Shown here piece after piece: positions 16,795 through 25,954 of a stretch of 64,000 bases of DNA. Below the pieces are notes generated by a model. The model did not search any database and was not told the origin of the DNA. It was given only the letters and a program-made list of their open reading frames with translations. Origin of the DNA: Bacteroidota bacterium (GTDB lineage Bacteria > Bacteroidota > Bacteroidia > Chitinophagales > Chitinophagaceae); contig JAEZEI010000047.1 of the NCBI GenBank assembly GCA_023417815.1, forward strand, positions 11,287 through 75,286, given 5' to 3'. Position numbers and translations under genes: made by a program. How positions within the stretch are numbered: the first letter of the stretch is position 1; each line of letters starts with the position of its first letter.

Positions 16795-18045
16795 TTAATT
16801 GCACTGATCATCCAGAAATTGAATTGCAGATTTTGAAAGATCGCTGAACATTCTGTGATCTGCAAAAGAGCAATCAAGTTGTTCTGCTATGAATGCCATT
16901 TGTGCTATGGTTAGTTTCCGTATTGCAGGAAAGGCTGAAGGATTTGCTCTGAATTTTCCTGCGATTTCCCTTCCGGATATTTTGAGATAATTTTTATCAT
17001 CCAGGAAGCCATTCCCCCGGATCTCCCTGAATATGGTTTCGGACAATGGGACGGAGATCGACGGGAGCCTTGCGAATCGCTGTGGATAAAGAGGAGAACG
17101 TGGATTTTCAATATACCTGCTGCATATACCGGCTGTTTTAAGCAAGGAGTGATTTTTATATGCTTGTAAATTACCTGCCTTTCCTACAGCATCGTGGCTG
17201 TCTTCAGACTGCATAGCGTACATTACCGGGGTTTTATTCTTTAATGCCATTAGAGGAGGTGCCTGGGCACAAAAGCTTATGGCTGCGTTAAAGTTCAGGG
17301 CGGGAGCAATAAGGCCTGCGAAGGCGCCGCCATTGCTCATGCCAGCTGCAAATAATGGAGTTGATTTATCAATGAGTCCTTCTTTTAAGAAGGCATCTTT
17401 AATAATATGAATGTTTGCATAGTCCACATTACGTTGAATATCTGCAGGCAAATAATTCCATCGCCTGTGCCCATCACCGTTAGTGTCCTTTTTCAATGTA
17501 GCTTCTTCGCACTCCGTTATTGCGACAGCATAGCCTGCATTCAGTAATTCCCGGATAAAATACAATGACTCAAAGCTGCCTTCGAATTGCGCTGCTGATC
17601 CTCCACTGCCATGAAAAAGAAATACCAGCCCTTTGTGGCCCTTCGGAAACTGGTAGTAAACCGGTTTAGGCAGATCACGTCCCTTGATGTATTCCAACCT
17701 GAGTTCGGGCGCTGCAGCTGAAGCATATTGTCCGAAAAATTTTACTTTTCGAGGCGGCATAATAAACCAGGTATGCCAGTTATTAGAGCTTAACAATTCT
17801 GAATCTCCATACCACGATCTAAATAATTCCTCCCTCGACTCGCTGAAAATGTGAACGGTATCACCAGCAGAATAGATACCGCTACCATATCCATTGATAA
17901 CTTCTACTGGATAAGTACCCGCAATTCGTTCATTATTACAAGCGTTTGGCGGGGAGATAATTAATGAAAGAAGCCATGATATGAATAATACAGTCATCTG
18001 GTTTTGTATTATGACCTTACATGATCTGTATCGTTTAAACGTCAT
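16795..18045 (-). CDS. Secreted alpha/beta hydrolase with an N-terminal InlB-repeat-like domain
   Basis: Probable exported esterase or depolymerase. With the ATG at 18045 (MTFKRYRSCKVII) it has 416 residues; basic residues precede the hydrophobic stretch VLFISWLLSLII and a possible lipobox Cys in PPNAC. A shorter start at 17997 lacks the basic residues. Residues about 45-105 (GYGSGIYSAGDTVHI ... WHTWFIMPPRKVKF) resemble the divergent InlB B-repeat. An alpha/beta hydrolase follows with FLFHGSGGSAAQFEG (oxyanion hole) and the nucleophile elbow GMSNGG. The substrate is unknown. It overlaps the 3' end of gltX by 11 bases, so the two are probably co-transcribed. Confidence 0.75.
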   Translation of the reverse strand: MTFKRYRSCKVIIQNQMTVLFISWLLSLIISPPNACNNERIAGTYPVEVINGYGSGIYSAGDTVHIFSESREELFRSWYGDSELLSSNNWHTWFIMPPRKVKFFGQYASAAAPELRLEYIKGRDLPKPVYYQFPKGHKGLVFLFHGSGGSAAQFEGSFESLYFIRELLNAGYAVAITECEEATLKKDTNGDGHRRWNYLPADIQRNVDYANIHIIKDAFLKEGLIDKSTPLFAAGMSNGGAFAGLIAPALNFNAAISFCAQAPPLMALKNKTPVMYAMQSEDSHDAVGKAGNLQAYKNHSLLKTAGICSRYIENPRSPLYPQRFARLPSISVPLSETIFREIRGNGFLDDKNYLKISGREIAGKFRANPSAFPAIRKLTIAQMAFIAEQLDCSFADHRMFSDLSKSAIQFLDDQCN

Positions 18046-19567
18046 GAAGTTTAGAGATAACATTTTCGATCCTGGCAATTGTTTCCTCTATCCCAAGTAA
18101 TGATGCAATGTCAAAAACGGCGGGGCCAAACTTTGCTCCAACAAGCATAATCCTCAAAGGAAGTTGCAATTCGCCGGCTTTAATATTTCGTTCAGCCGCA
18201 AGTGTCTTAAAGGTTGATTCAATTGCAGTCGGATCAAACTGTTTAAGCGCCCTAAGTTTATTTATGAAATCGTGAAAGAAAGCAGTTTTTTCCTGGTTCC
18301 ATTTTGGTTTGATGGCATCAAGGTCATGAGAGCCAGGCGCAATGAAAAAGAATGATCCCTGTTCATAAAAATCAGGAAGAAGTGTACATCTTTCCTTAAT
18401 CAATTCCAAAATCCGAAGCCACCTCGCATCATCTTTGATCTCAATTCCTTTCTCGCTAAAGATGCTTCGCACCTCAGCCTCATAGCGACTAACAGAACTT
18501 TTTTTGATCCATTCATGGTTGAACCACCTCGCTTTTTCAAAATCAAACTTTGCCCCGCCTTTATGCACTCTTTCGATCGTGAACCTGCTGATCATTTCTT
18601 CAAGTGATAAAATTTCCTGCCCCGTACCATCATTCCAACCCAGCAGAACAAGCATATTCAGAAAGGCTTCTGGAAGAAATCCTAATTCCCTGAACCCTTT
18701 AGTGGTATGACCATCTGAATCCGTCCAGTCCATTGCATACACCGGAAAACCCAGGCGGTCGCCGTCTCTTTTGCTAAGTTTACCATGGCCATCAGGTTTA
18801 AGAATGAGCGGTAAATGGGCCCATTCAGGCATATTCTCCAGTCCGAAGAGATATTTCCATAAAAGTACATGTGCCGGTGCACTAGGAAGCCATTCCTCGC
18901 CACGGAAGGCATGGGTTATTTGCATAAGATAATCATCAACTACCACTGCAAGGTGGTACGTAGGCATCCCATCCGCTTTCAGTAATACTTTATCATCAAC
19001 AGAATCTGTATGCATTTCAATATCACCCCTAATCAAGTCCTTTATCAAAACAGTTTCTCCTGCCGGTATTTTCAGACGAATGACGTATGGAGTTCCGGAA
19101 TCTATTAGCTGAATGGTTTCTTCTGTTGTCAGGTGCAAGGAATTCTTCATTTGTAACCGTACATTATGGTCATACTGTAATGAAGTCCTTCCTTCGGCCT
19201 TCAGTCTTTCACGCATTTCGTTCAGTTCCTCAGGGGTGTCAAATGCATAATATGCATATCCTTCAGAAACAAGCTGCTCAGCATATTTTCTGTATATCTC
19301 TTTACGTTCACTCTGCCTGTAGGGTGCAAACGGGCCTCCGGTTTCTATACTTTCATCCGGGATTAGACCACACCATTTCAGGCATTCCAGGATATATTCT
19401 TCAGCGCCCTCCACATACCTTGCCTGGTCTGTGTCTTCAATCCTTAAAACAAATGAGCCATTATTCTTTCTTGCAAACAGGTAATTATAAAGTACCGTAC
19501 GAACACCTCCAAGGTGAAGCCCTCCTGTTGGACTTGGCGCAAATCTTACTCGAACCTGTCTTTCCAT
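18035..19567 (-). CDS. gltX: Glutamyl-tRNA synthetase
   Basis: Class I aminoacyl-tRNA synthetase that charges tRNA-Glu (or tRNA-Glu and tRNA-Gln). 510 residues. The HIGH motif appears as HLGG in APSPTGGLHLGGVRT (residues 10-23) and the KMSKS motif as KLSKR (263-267). The C-terminal anticodon-binding domain ends SLLGIEETIARIENVISKL. It is first in a minus-strand run with the hydrolase, B12 subunit and enoyl-CoA hydratase, and is preceded by an exact -7 box at 19584-19591. Confidence 0.97.
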   Translation of the reverse strand: MERQVRVRFAPSPTGGLHLGGVRTVLYNYLFARKNNGSFVLRIEDTDQARYVEGAEEYILECLKWCGLIPDESIETGGPFAPYRQSERKEIYRKYAEQLVSEGYAYYAFDTPEELNEMRERLKAEGRTSLQYDHNVRLQMKNSLHLTTEETIQLIDSGTPYVIRLKIPAGETVLIKDLIRGDIEMHTDSVDDKVLLKADGMPTYHLAVVVDDYLMQITHAFRGEEWLPSAPAHVLLWKYLFGLENMPEWAHLPLILKPDGHGKLSKRDGDRLGFPVYAMDWTDSDGHTTKGFRELGFLPEAFLNMLVLLGWNDGTGQEILSLEEMISRFTIERVHKGGAKFDFEKARWFNHEWIKKSSVSRYEAEVRSIFSEKGIEIKDDARWLRILELIKERCTLLPDFYEQGSFFFIAPGSHDLDAIKPKWNQEKTAFFHDFINKLRALKQFDPTAIESTFKTLAAERNIKAGELQLPLRIMLVGAKFGPAVFDIASLLGIEETIARIENVISKLHDV

Positions 19568-19583
19568 TCCTCTTGTTTTGCTG

Positions 19584-19591
19584 CAAAGATA
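19584..19591 (-). promoter_or_regulatory. gltX -7 promoter box
   Basis: TATCTTTG on the minus strand, matching TAnnTTTG, 17 bases before the gltX ATG. The -33 region is T-rich but has no clear TTG. Confidence 0.6.
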
Positions 19592-19610
19592 AAGTTTGAA
19601 CCTGCTGAAA

Positions 19611-19641
19611 ATAAAACTGCCTCCAATACAGGAGGCAGTTT
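19611..19641 (-). terminator. Rho-independent terminator after the lipoprotein gene at 19656
   Basis: Perfect 11-base inverted repeat (AAACTGCCTCC / GGAGGCAGTTT, loop of six) followed on the minus strand by TTTTATTTTC. It lies 15 bases past the stop of the gene at 19656-20486 and insulates gltX from it. Confidence 0.85.
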
Positions 19642-19655
19642 ATATGTCAGGTCGC

Positions 19656-20486
19656 TTATGGCAGAAGTATTTGCCTTGGAGGATTTCCATCAATTGAGAT
19701 TGTGGCAAGCCTGTCGCAGGTACCATTGCCATAGTCAAGGACAGCATAATGATTTGGACCATCTATCCGCATGGTTCCTTCGTCAATGTTAGCGCATATC
19801 ACTTTTTTGTGCAGCTCTGATAATATCTCTGAGGTCCGGGTAATTCCAGCCGGATTTGTTATTGTAGCCGTGCCTGTAATATGAAACTCATCGTCAAGGA
19901 TATTGTGTGGTGTATTGGCTCCATGTGCGTGTTCGATCTCCCGATCTGATTCATGCAGGCGAACGTTTCCATTGGGTGAAGTGATCTTGCCATTTTCAAC
20001 CTCCCTTCTCCAGCGTTTCACTCCTGCGGAGCTAATATTGGTTAGGGTATGATTACCTTCTATCTTAAAACCATTCACGAAATAATTTTGAAACGACGAT
20101 ATTGCGGTGCTTCCCGGCAAACGAAGAGAATCAGAAAGGACTACAGTGATTGAACCGCTTCTGGTAATTCCATTTGGTGATGTGCATCCCTGGCCGAAAT
20201 CAATAACAATTGTTTTGGGAAATCCTGCCTGCGGAGCAACAGTGATCGTGGCACATAAAAGATGTCCCATTGTAGGTTCAACAATATTTCCATCAAGGTT
20301 TCTTTCAGTTAAAGCTTCGATGATTACGTCATTTACATCTTCCGCAAGGTTATCGGCGAGGGCCTGGTCGGATGCAAGCTGAAAGGAATTTTCGATATCA
20401 TTTTGTTGAGGTGTTGTCTCATCTGTTTTTTTACAGGAAGCGAGGATTAGCAGTGATATTACAGCTGTTAAGAATTTTGATCTCAT
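19656..20486 (-). CDS. Lipoprotein of unknown function
   Basis: 276 residues. The signal peptide ends in the lipobox ILASC (Cys18) followed by KKTDETTPQQ, a typical lipoprotein linker. The mature part has several beta-rich stretches (TIVIDFGQGCTSPNGITRSGSITVVL; TATITNPAGITRTSEIL; AVLDYGNGTCDRLATISIDG) that look like a repeated motif: a Gly-x-Cys turn followed by a serine- or glycine-containing strand. No catalytic motif is visible. It has its own terminator downstream and is divergent from the polysaccharide deacetylase. I do not recognise the family with confidence. Confidence 0.7.
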   Translation of the reverse strand: MRSKFLTAVISLLILASCKKTDETTPQQNDIENSFQLASDQALADNLAEDVNDVIIEALTERNLDGNIVEPTMGHLLCATITVAPQAGFPKTIVIDFGQGCTSPNGITRSGSITVVLSDSLRLPGSTAISSFQNYFVNGFKIEGNHTLTNISSAGVKRWRREVENGKITSPNGNVRLHESDREIEHAHGANTPHNILDDEFHITGTATITNPAGITRTSEILSELHKKVICANIDEGTMRIDGPNHYAVLDYGNGTCDRLATISIDGNPPRQILLP

Positions 20487-20563
20487 TTGTTTTAATTTTT
20501 GTTAAAATCAGACCATCAGTTTATAAAAACGTTTAAAGTGGTTTTATAATTATTTTTGAGTGA

Positions 20564-21208
20564 ATGTATATTTTGAGAATACCCTCGGTCATTCAAAACC
20601 TTTTCAGTTCCAGGATCTGGAGGATAAATACACAGGAAAAAGTTCTGTTTCTCACCTTTGATGATGGGCCACATCCACAGGCTACAACGTTTGTATTAGA
20701 TCAGCTCAGACAATTTAATGCGAAAGCAACCTTTTTCTGCATAGGAAAGAATGTAAAGTCCTTTCCGGATATTTATTCCAGGATCCTTGCTGAAGGCCAT
20801 AAAACAGGAAATCACACCTATGATCATTTAAATGGCTGGAAAGCAAAGGATAGGGAGTACCTTGCCAATATCGCAGAAGCTAAAATTTACATAGACAGCG
20901 AACTCTTCAGACCACCCTACGGCAGAATAACCAATTTCCAGGTCCGGCAGCTCAAATTACCGGCATATGGATTAAAAACTGTTATGTGGACCATTCTTAG
21001 CGGGGATTTTGATCCCGGCATTACAAAGGAGAAGTGCCTTGCTAACGTGGCCTTGAAAGCAAAGGCGGGAGATATAATCGTTTTTCATGATAGTGAGAAA
21101 TGTTTCGAAAAACTTCAGTTTGCTCTGCCAAGAGTGCTGACATATTTTACTGAAAAAGGATATCGTTTTGAATCATTGGCCCAGGTGAAAAAAAATGGGC
21201 CGGGGTAG
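20564..21208 (+). CDS. Polysaccharide deacetylase (NodB homology domain)
   Basis: Carbohydrate esterase 4 family enzyme that removes N- or O-acetyl groups from polymers such as peptidoglycan or chitin. 214 residues. Motif 1 is LTFDDGPHPQAT with the metal and catalytic aspartates, motif 2 is HKTGNHTYDHLNGW (HxxxH), motif 3 is RPPYGR, and VFHDSEKCF is the late motif with the histidine. It has no clear signal peptide; the N-terminus IPSVIQNLFSSRIW may be a membrane-associated helix. The stop codon lies inside the terminator hairpin. Confidence 0.92.
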   Translation: MYILRIPSVIQNLFSSRIWRINTQEKVLFLTFDDGPHPQATTFVLDQLRQFNAKATFFCIGKNVKSFPDIYSRILAEGHKTGNHTYDHLNGWKAKDREYLANIAEAKIYIDSELFRPPYGRITNFQVRQLKLPAYGLKTVMWTILSGDFDPGITKEKCLANVALKAKAGDIIVFHDSEKCFEKLQFALPRVLTYFTEKGYRFESLAQVKKNGPG

Positions 21209-21226
21209 AAACCCTGGCCCGTTTTT
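21197..21226 (+). terminator. Rho-independent terminator of the deacetylase gene
   Basis: Ten-base stem GGGCCGGGGT / ACCCTGGCCC with loop AGAA (one G-T pair), followed by GTTTTT. The hairpin overlaps the stop codon. Confidence 0.88.
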
Positions 21227-21363
21227 AATCCGTACCCTATGAAAACTGGTTTAAATTTAACAGGTTATTTTGTTATTAACAATATTATTTTCAATTATAT
21301 AAACATTTTTTCTTCGTTATTTCCTCATTTTTTTGAGTCAACAGATTTTTTATTTTTCAAAAT

Positions 21364-22131
21364 ATGATAGATACGCATTGCCACTTATATGTTAAAGAAT
21401 TTGATTCTGACCGCCAGGCTATGCTCGATCGTGCCCGCAGGGCAGGGGTAACTGATTTCTTTTTGCCTGCTATAGACAGCAGCTATTTAGAGGCTATGGA
21501 GTCTATGTCGGGAACCCCCGGTTGCCACCTTATGGCCGGTCTTCATCCTTGTTCAGTAAAGGAGAATAATGACAGAGAACTCAAAATAATAGAAGATCAA
21601 CTAAAAACAGGGAATTATGCAGGAATAGGGGAAACCGGCCTTGATCTCTATTGGGATAGAACGTGGTTCAAACAACAGGAGGGATGTCTTAGGATCCAGG
21701 CTGAATGGGCTCTTGAGTATGACCTTCCTTTAATACTTCATACAAGAGAAGCAATTCCGGAAACCATAGCGATCATATCCAGCTATAAGAGCAGGGGATT
21801 AAGAGGTATATTTCACTGCTTTGGAGGAAGCCTGGATGAGGCAAAAAGAATAATTGATATGGGTTTTTACCTTGGAATCGGGGGAGTAATAACTTATAAG
21901 AATAGTGGATTGGATGCTGTGATCCGAGAAGTCCCGCTTCAAAGTGTAGTGCTTGAAACGGATGCGCCCTATTTAGCACCTGTTCCCCACCGGGGGAAGC
22001 GTAATGAAAGCAGTTTCATTACCATGGTAGCCTCAAAGATTGCAGAAGTTAAAAATTTAGGATTAGAAGAGGTTGACGTCATTACATCAGGAAATGCACA
22101 CAATTTATTTTCCCGTTCTTTCAAAAATTAG
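21364..22131 (+). CDS. TatD family metal-dependent DNase
   Basis: 255-residue TIM-barrel hydrolase of the TatD family (3'-5' exonuclease on DNA and RNA in E. coli). Metal ligands are in IDTHCHLY (residues 2-8), GIGETGLDLYW (E near 94), LILHTREA and GIFHCFGGS, with the late aspartate in LETDAPYLAP. The full family length is present. It has a 155-base upstream region without a gene, and lies just before the tRNA-Ser gene. Confidence 0.95.
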   Translation: MIDTHCHLYVKEFDSDRQAMLDRARRAGVTDFFLPAIDSSYLEAMESMSGTPGCHLMAGLHPCSVKENNDRELKIIEDQLKTGNYAGIGETGLDLYWDRTWFKQQEGCLRIQAEWALEYDLPLILHTREAIPETIAIISSYKSRGLRGIFHCFGGSLDEAKRIIDMGFYLGIGGVITYKNSGLDAVIREVPLQSVVLETDAPYLAPVPHRGKRNESSFITMVASKIAEVKNLGLEEVDVITSGNAHNLFSRSFKN

Positions 22132-22182
22132 ATTTAAGAACAAGAAGCTTTTTCTCATAGTATTCCTTAATCCAAATTGATG

Positions 22183-22190
22183 TATTTTTG
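22183..22190 (+). promoter_or_regulatory. tRNA-Ser -7 promoter box
   Basis: TATTTTTG, an exact TAnnTTTG match, ending ten bases before the first base of the tRNA. Confidence 0.65.
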
Positions 22191-22200
22191 CACCCCTTCC

Positions 22201-22287
22201 GGAGACTTGTCCGAGTGGTTGAAGGAGCACGCCTGGAAAGTGTGTATACGGGAAACTGTATCAAGGGTTCGAATCCCTTAGTCTCCG
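22201..22287 (+). tRNA. tRNA-Ser (anticodon GGA)
   Basis: 87-base class II tRNA. The acceptor stem GGAGACT pairs with AGTCTCC (22280-22286), followed by discriminator G. The D-arm is TCCGAGTGGTTGAAGGA, the anticodon loop CTGGAAA reads GGA (Ser UCC/UCU), the long variable arm is present, and the T-arm is GGGTTCGAATCCC. CCA is not encoded, which is usual in Bacteroidota. Confidence 0.96.
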
Positions 22288-22290
22288 CAT

Positions 22291-22316
22291 AGTCCCTGCC
22301 TGCAGGGGCTTTTTTA
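22291..22316 (+). terminator. Rho-independent terminator after tRNA-Ser
   Basis: Stem AGTCCCTG / CAGGGGCT with loop CCTG, followed by TTTTTTATTT. It starts four bases after the tRNA and reaches into the stop codon of the minus-strand gene at 22314. Confidence 0.82.
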
Positions 22317-22934
22317 TTTAGATTCTTTACTTCTGTGAAGATCTGGAAGACGCCAATGGAATTTAACTGCTAGGAGGCGAACGATCACTGTAATAAAAAT
22401 ACATCCCAGGTCAGGAACCATGAAAGGTAAACCTGGCCGTAATAGTAGAAAGAAAGTCAGACCGCCTATGATGCATGCGGTGGCATAGATCTCTTTTTGA
22501 AATATCAGTGGAATACGGTTTAGCAGGATATCCCTCATAACACCACCGAAACACCCTGTGATCGTTCCGAGCGCCACGCACATACCTGGAGAAAGCTGGT
22601 ATGCCAAACCTTTCTGAATTCCCAATAAAGTAAATAATCCAAGTCCCAGGGAATCAAAAAGCAAAATGGTCTTTCTAAAATTCATCAATGCCTTTGTAAA
22701 AAGTACCGTTACAAAGGCACTTGCTAAAATGACGATTCCATATTCAGGCCTGGTCATCCATTTCGCCGGCAGGTCCCCTAATAAAATATCACGCACAGTT
22801 CCCCCGCCTATTGCAGTTACAAAGGCTATGATCAAAACACCAAATATGTCGAGTTTCTTCTCTATAGCCGCCATAACTCCGGAAATACTGAATGCGGCTA
22901 TACCAAGAAAATCAATGATCCGTAAAAATTCCAT
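22314..22934 (-). CDS. Trimeric intracellular cation (TRIC) channel family protein, YicG-like
   Basis: Small membrane protein of 206 residues with about seven hydrophobic segments. It is built from two repeats of the former UPF0126 domain: AIGGGTVRDILLGDLP (residue about 42) and CFGGVMRDILLNRIPL (about 128). Both keep the Gly-Gly...Arg-Asp motif typical of prokaryotic TRIC channels, which conduct potassium or glycine in studied cases. The substrate here is unknown. The gene is convergent with tRNA-Ser and follows murF on the same strand by 52 bases. Confidence 0.9.
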   Translation of the reverse strand: MEFLRIIDFLGIAAFSISGVMAAIEKKLDIFGVLIIAFVTAIGGGTVRDILLGDLPAKWMTRPEYGIVILASAFVTVLFTKALMNFRKTILLFDSLGLGLFTLLGIQKGLAYQLSPGMCVALGTITGCFGGVMRDILLNRIPLIFQKEIYATACIIGGLTFFLLLRPGLPFMVPDLGCIFITVIVRLLAVKFHWRLPDLHRSKESK

Positions 22935-22986
22935 TTTCTAATTTAATTCAGATAGTTTCAAAACGAACCGGTTGTCAAATAAAGGA

Positions 22987-24264
22987 TCAGCCTATATAGT
23001 TCAATACATTTTCCATCCGGGTGCCCCGGGAACCTTTAATTAGTATGGATGAGTGCATGGGGTTAATATTTTTTAACCATTCCCCGGCTTCTTCGCTGTT
23101 ATTGAAGTGTTCGTATTTACCGGAAAGGTTGGAGAATTCTCTTCCTACTAAAGCAACATAATCCCAGGAAAAGGAATCAATAAGGTCCACTATCTTCCGG
23201 TGTTCCTGATGAGAATCAATGCCAAGTTCTTTCATTCCGCCTATCAACAGGATCTTCTTCCCGGGCATTGAAGAAATATTCTTTATCGCAAGCTCCATAC
23301 TGGATGGGTTTGCATTATAAGCGTCAAGTATGATGTTATTGGTGCCGGATCTTATTAGTTGAGATCTGCTGTTGGATGGTTTATAATTTTTTAGGGCGTT
23401 TATTATTTTATTGGTCTCTACGCCAAAGTATTTGCCCACTGCAACAGATGCGAGAACATTAGGAAGATTATATGAGCCTACGAGATTGGTTTTGAAGATT
23501 GCATCATGCGTTTTAACAGACAGAAGTCCTTCCTCATCTATTGGATTGCCGGAATAATCGGAGTTTGAGGTTCCATACGTAACCATTTTCCCGATTTTTC
23601 CTGCCATTTCCACCAGGTATTGTTCATCATTAAATACAAATGCGGTTCCCTTATTGGCAGCCAGGTATTCAAATAATTCTCCTTTCCCTTTTCTTACTCC
23701 TTCTATACTGCCAAATCCCTCAAGGTGCGCCTTGCCACAGTTTGTTATGAGACCATGAGTGGGCAGGGTATATTGGCAATATGATTTGATCTCGCCTATG
23801 TGATTTGCACCCATCTCTATCACTGCAATTTCTGCGTCTTGCCTTATCCTTAATATTGTCAATGGTATTCCAATATGATTGTTCAGATTCCCCTCTGTGG
23901 TATAGGTCTTGTACTTTGTAGAAAGCACAACATGTATTAGTTCCTTGGTCGTTGTTTTTCCGTTGCTTCCTGTAATTGCAATAAATGGAATATTGAAATT
24001 TTTACGGTGGAAGAGGGCTAATTGTTGAAGTGCAATAAGTGTGTCAGGTACTTTACAAATTCGATCATTGCCCTCAAAAACTGTTTCAGTAACGCACCAT
24101 GAAGCACCTTTATCGAAAGCTTCCTCAATGAAATCACTGCCTTTAAACGTAGGTCCGTTTAGTGCGAAAAAGATATCTCCTTTTTTAATTTGCCGGGTAT
24201 CAGTTGATATGGAGGGGTGATCTGAATATATCCGATAGAGTTCTTCCACAGTTACCTGGCGCAT
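22987..24264 (-). CDS. murF: UDP-N-acetylmuramoyl-tripeptide--D-alanyl-D-alanine ligase
   Basis: Cytoplasmic ATP-dependent ligase that adds D-Ala-D-Ala to the peptidoglycan precursor. 425 residues. P-loop AITGSNGKTTTKELI near residue 100, EMGANHIGEI, NCGKAHLEGFGS, KGKGELFEYL, and the family motif DAYNANPSSMELAI are all present and canonical. Compared with the MurF half of the fusion at 4604-7084 it keeps every standard motif, so it is the better candidate for the housekeeping enzyme. The TRIC-like gene follows it downstream; the terminator of gldJ separates it from gldJ upstream. Confidence 0.95.
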   Translation of the reverse strand: MRQVTVEELYRIYSDHPSISTDTRQIKKGDIFFALNGPTFKGSDFIEEAFDKGASWCVTETVFEGNDRICKVPDTLIALQQLALFHRKNFNIPFIAITGSNGKTTTKELIHVVLSTKYKTYTTEGNLNNHIGIPLTILRIRQDAEIAVIEMGANHIGEIKSYCQYTLPTHGLITNCGKAHLEGFGSIEGVRKGKGELFEYLAANKGTAFVFNDEQYLVEMAGKIGKMVTYGTSNSDYSGNPIDEEGLLSVKTHDAIFKTNLVGSYNLPNVLASVAVGKYFGVETNKIINALKNYKPSNSRSQLIRSGTNNIILDAYNANPSSMELAIKNISSMPGKKILLIGGMKELGIDSHQEHRKIVDLIDSFSWDYVALVGREFSNLSGKYEHFNNSEEAGEWLKNINPMHSSILIKGSRGTRMENVLNYIG

Positions 24265-24334
24265 GAAAATGTTTTTGCAAATCTAATCAGTTCCTCCTGG
24301 TAATTCTACCCGCATTTTAGCAGATCCCGACAAA

Positions 24335-24362
24335 TAAAAAAGGCTGTCCGAATCGACAGCCT
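24335..24362 (-). terminator. Rho-independent terminator after gldJ
   Basis: AGGCTGTC / GACAGCCT stem (24341-24348 with 24355-24362) with a six-base loop and, on the minus strand, a run of T (TTTTTTATTT). It ends the gldJ transcript and separates gldJ from murF. Confidence 0.88.
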
Positions 24363-24382
24363 CTTTCTATTAAATAAATGAA

Positions 24383-25954
24383 TTAGCGTTTCTTTCTTGA
24401 ATTCTGTTTGCGCTTTCCAAAGATATTACCTTCTTTAAAGCCCGGACCTTCCGGAGGACCAAGGTAGGTTTGGGCACAACGGAAACCAATCGTGCTCGCC
24501 GCCATATCCTCATCCATGAAACGGCGCGTACCAGGAGAGAGCCAGTAAGCGCGGTCATTCCAGCTTCCACCTTTCACAACCCTTGATTTATCGCTTATAA
24601 GAGAACTTACACCATAGCCATAATAAACACCGCTGGCTGAATCACCATCCAGATAATCAATCACGTCATTACGTTGATAGTTCGTTCTGTTCTTAACTTC
24701 TTCGTCTGAGATATCTGTCTTTTTAAGGCGACCCATACTGTCGCGCTCATATTCGCCGCTGGAGTTTTTATAGTATTTCTGGAATTTATTACCCCTGAAA
24801 TAATTGAAATCCTGGGCATCAGTAGGAGTCATTGGCCTGTAAACGTCCATAACCCACTCACTAACATTACCACTCATATTGTATAAGCCGAAAGCATTTG
24901 GGTAAAAAGATTTGATATTACCTGGAATGGCTGCACGGTCATTTAGACCACCGGCAACACCCATGTTATCACCACTTCCTCTTTTAAAGTTAGCGAGGAA
25001 TTTACCCTGCCAGCTCCCGCGACGGTTATCACGCAGGCCGTTGGGGTTTTTGCTCCAGGAATAGATTTGTTGATTTGAAACAAGTTCCTCACCGCTCTTT
25101 CCTTCTTTTTTACGAGGAGCAGGGTTTTGATCCAGTATTCCGTAAGCCGCATATTCCCACTCTGCTTCAGTTGGAAGCCTGTAGCCCATGTTCAGGATAC
25201 CGTCTTCCATCTTAACGATGCCACGAGGTTTGCCGTTAACATCTTTCAGGTCTGATTTCTTTGGCTTATTCCTGTTCTGAATTAGTTCAGGATTCATCAG
25301 GTATGTTTCAGTATTGAATGAACCGTCAGCACCTCCACCTTTCATTTCCCTTTTTGCAGCATCCTTCTTAAGATAACCTTTCTTCATCAGGTTCAGTTCA
25401 TTCACCCTGTCTGTACGCCAAACGCTGAAGTCGTGCGCCTGTTGCCAACTCACACCTACTACCGGGTAATAATTATAGGAAGGATACCTGAAGTAATACT
25501 CAACGTAAGGTTCGTTATATGCAAGTTCTTCCCGCCAAACTAGGGTGTCAGGAAGAGTCTTTTTCATTATGTTAGAATCTCCACTGAATGTGTTTTCAAG
25601 CCAGTAGAGGTATTCCCTGTAATGCACGTTTGCAACTTCTGTTTCATCAATAAAGAATGATGGAACAGTAACCCGGCGTGGAACATTATTCCAGTCGCCC
25701 ATTACGTCCTCATCCTTTGCACCCATTACGAAGGTACCACCCTGAACGAATACAAGGCCTGGCCCTGCTTTGGGATATTTTACTTTGGCAACATGGAAGT
25801 TACCCATGTTCTTGTCGTCGTAGTTCCAGCCAGTAACATCGGATTTGCCTTTTTTCTTACCGAAAAGGCCTCCGTTCTTGCAGGAGCTTAGAGAGAAAGC
25901 AGCTAAAGCCAGTATAGCCAGGCTTTTAGCCGAGAATAGATTTTGCATGTGCAT
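24383..25954 (-). CDS. gldJ: Gliding motility lipoprotein GldJ
   Basis: Outer-membrane lipoprotein needed for gliding and T9SS function in Flavobacterium. 523 residues. The signal peptide ends in lipobox LSSC (Cys25). The rest is a formylglycine-generating-enzyme-like (SUMF1) fold from about residue 65: VFVQGGTFVMGAKDED, DETEVANVHYREYLYW, GVSWQQAHDFSVW, GYRLPTEAEWEYAA, NMSGNVSEWVMDVY, VVKGGSWNDRAYWL and GFRCAQTYLG. This matches GldJ more than GldK in size and in its adjacency to porV. An alternative ATG lies two codons in (25948). Confidence 0.88.
   Translation of the reverse strand: MHMQNLFSAKSLAILALAAFSLSSCKNGGLFGKKKGKSDVTGWNYDDKNMGNFHVAKVKYPKAGPGLVFVQGGTFVMGAKDEDVMGDWNNVPRRVTVPSFFIDETEVANVHYREYLYWLENTFSGDSNIMKKTLPDTLVWREELAYNEPYVEYYFRYPSYNYYPVVGVSWQQAHDFSVWRTDRVNELNLMKKGYLKKDAAKREMKGGGADGSFNTETYLMNPELIQNRNKPKKSDLKDVNGKPRGIVKMEDGILNMGYRLPTEAEWEYAAYGILDQNPAPRKKEGKSGEELVSNQQIYSWSKNPNGLRDNRRGSWQGKFLANFKRGSGDNMGVAGGLNDRAAIPGNIKSFYPNAFGLYNMSGNVSEWVMDVYRPMTPTDAQDFNYFRGNKFQKYYKNSSGEYERDSMGRLKKTDISDEEVKNRTNYQRNDVIDYLDGDSASGVYYGYGVSSLISDKSRVVKGGSWNDRAYWLSPGTRRFMDEDMAASTIGFRCAQTYLGPPEGPGFKEGNIFGKRKQNSRKKR

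Noticed and set aside
22183..22316. tRNA-linked integration site
   Set aside because: The tRNA-Ser is intact with its own promoter and terminator, with no integrase or direct repeat of its 3' end in the window.
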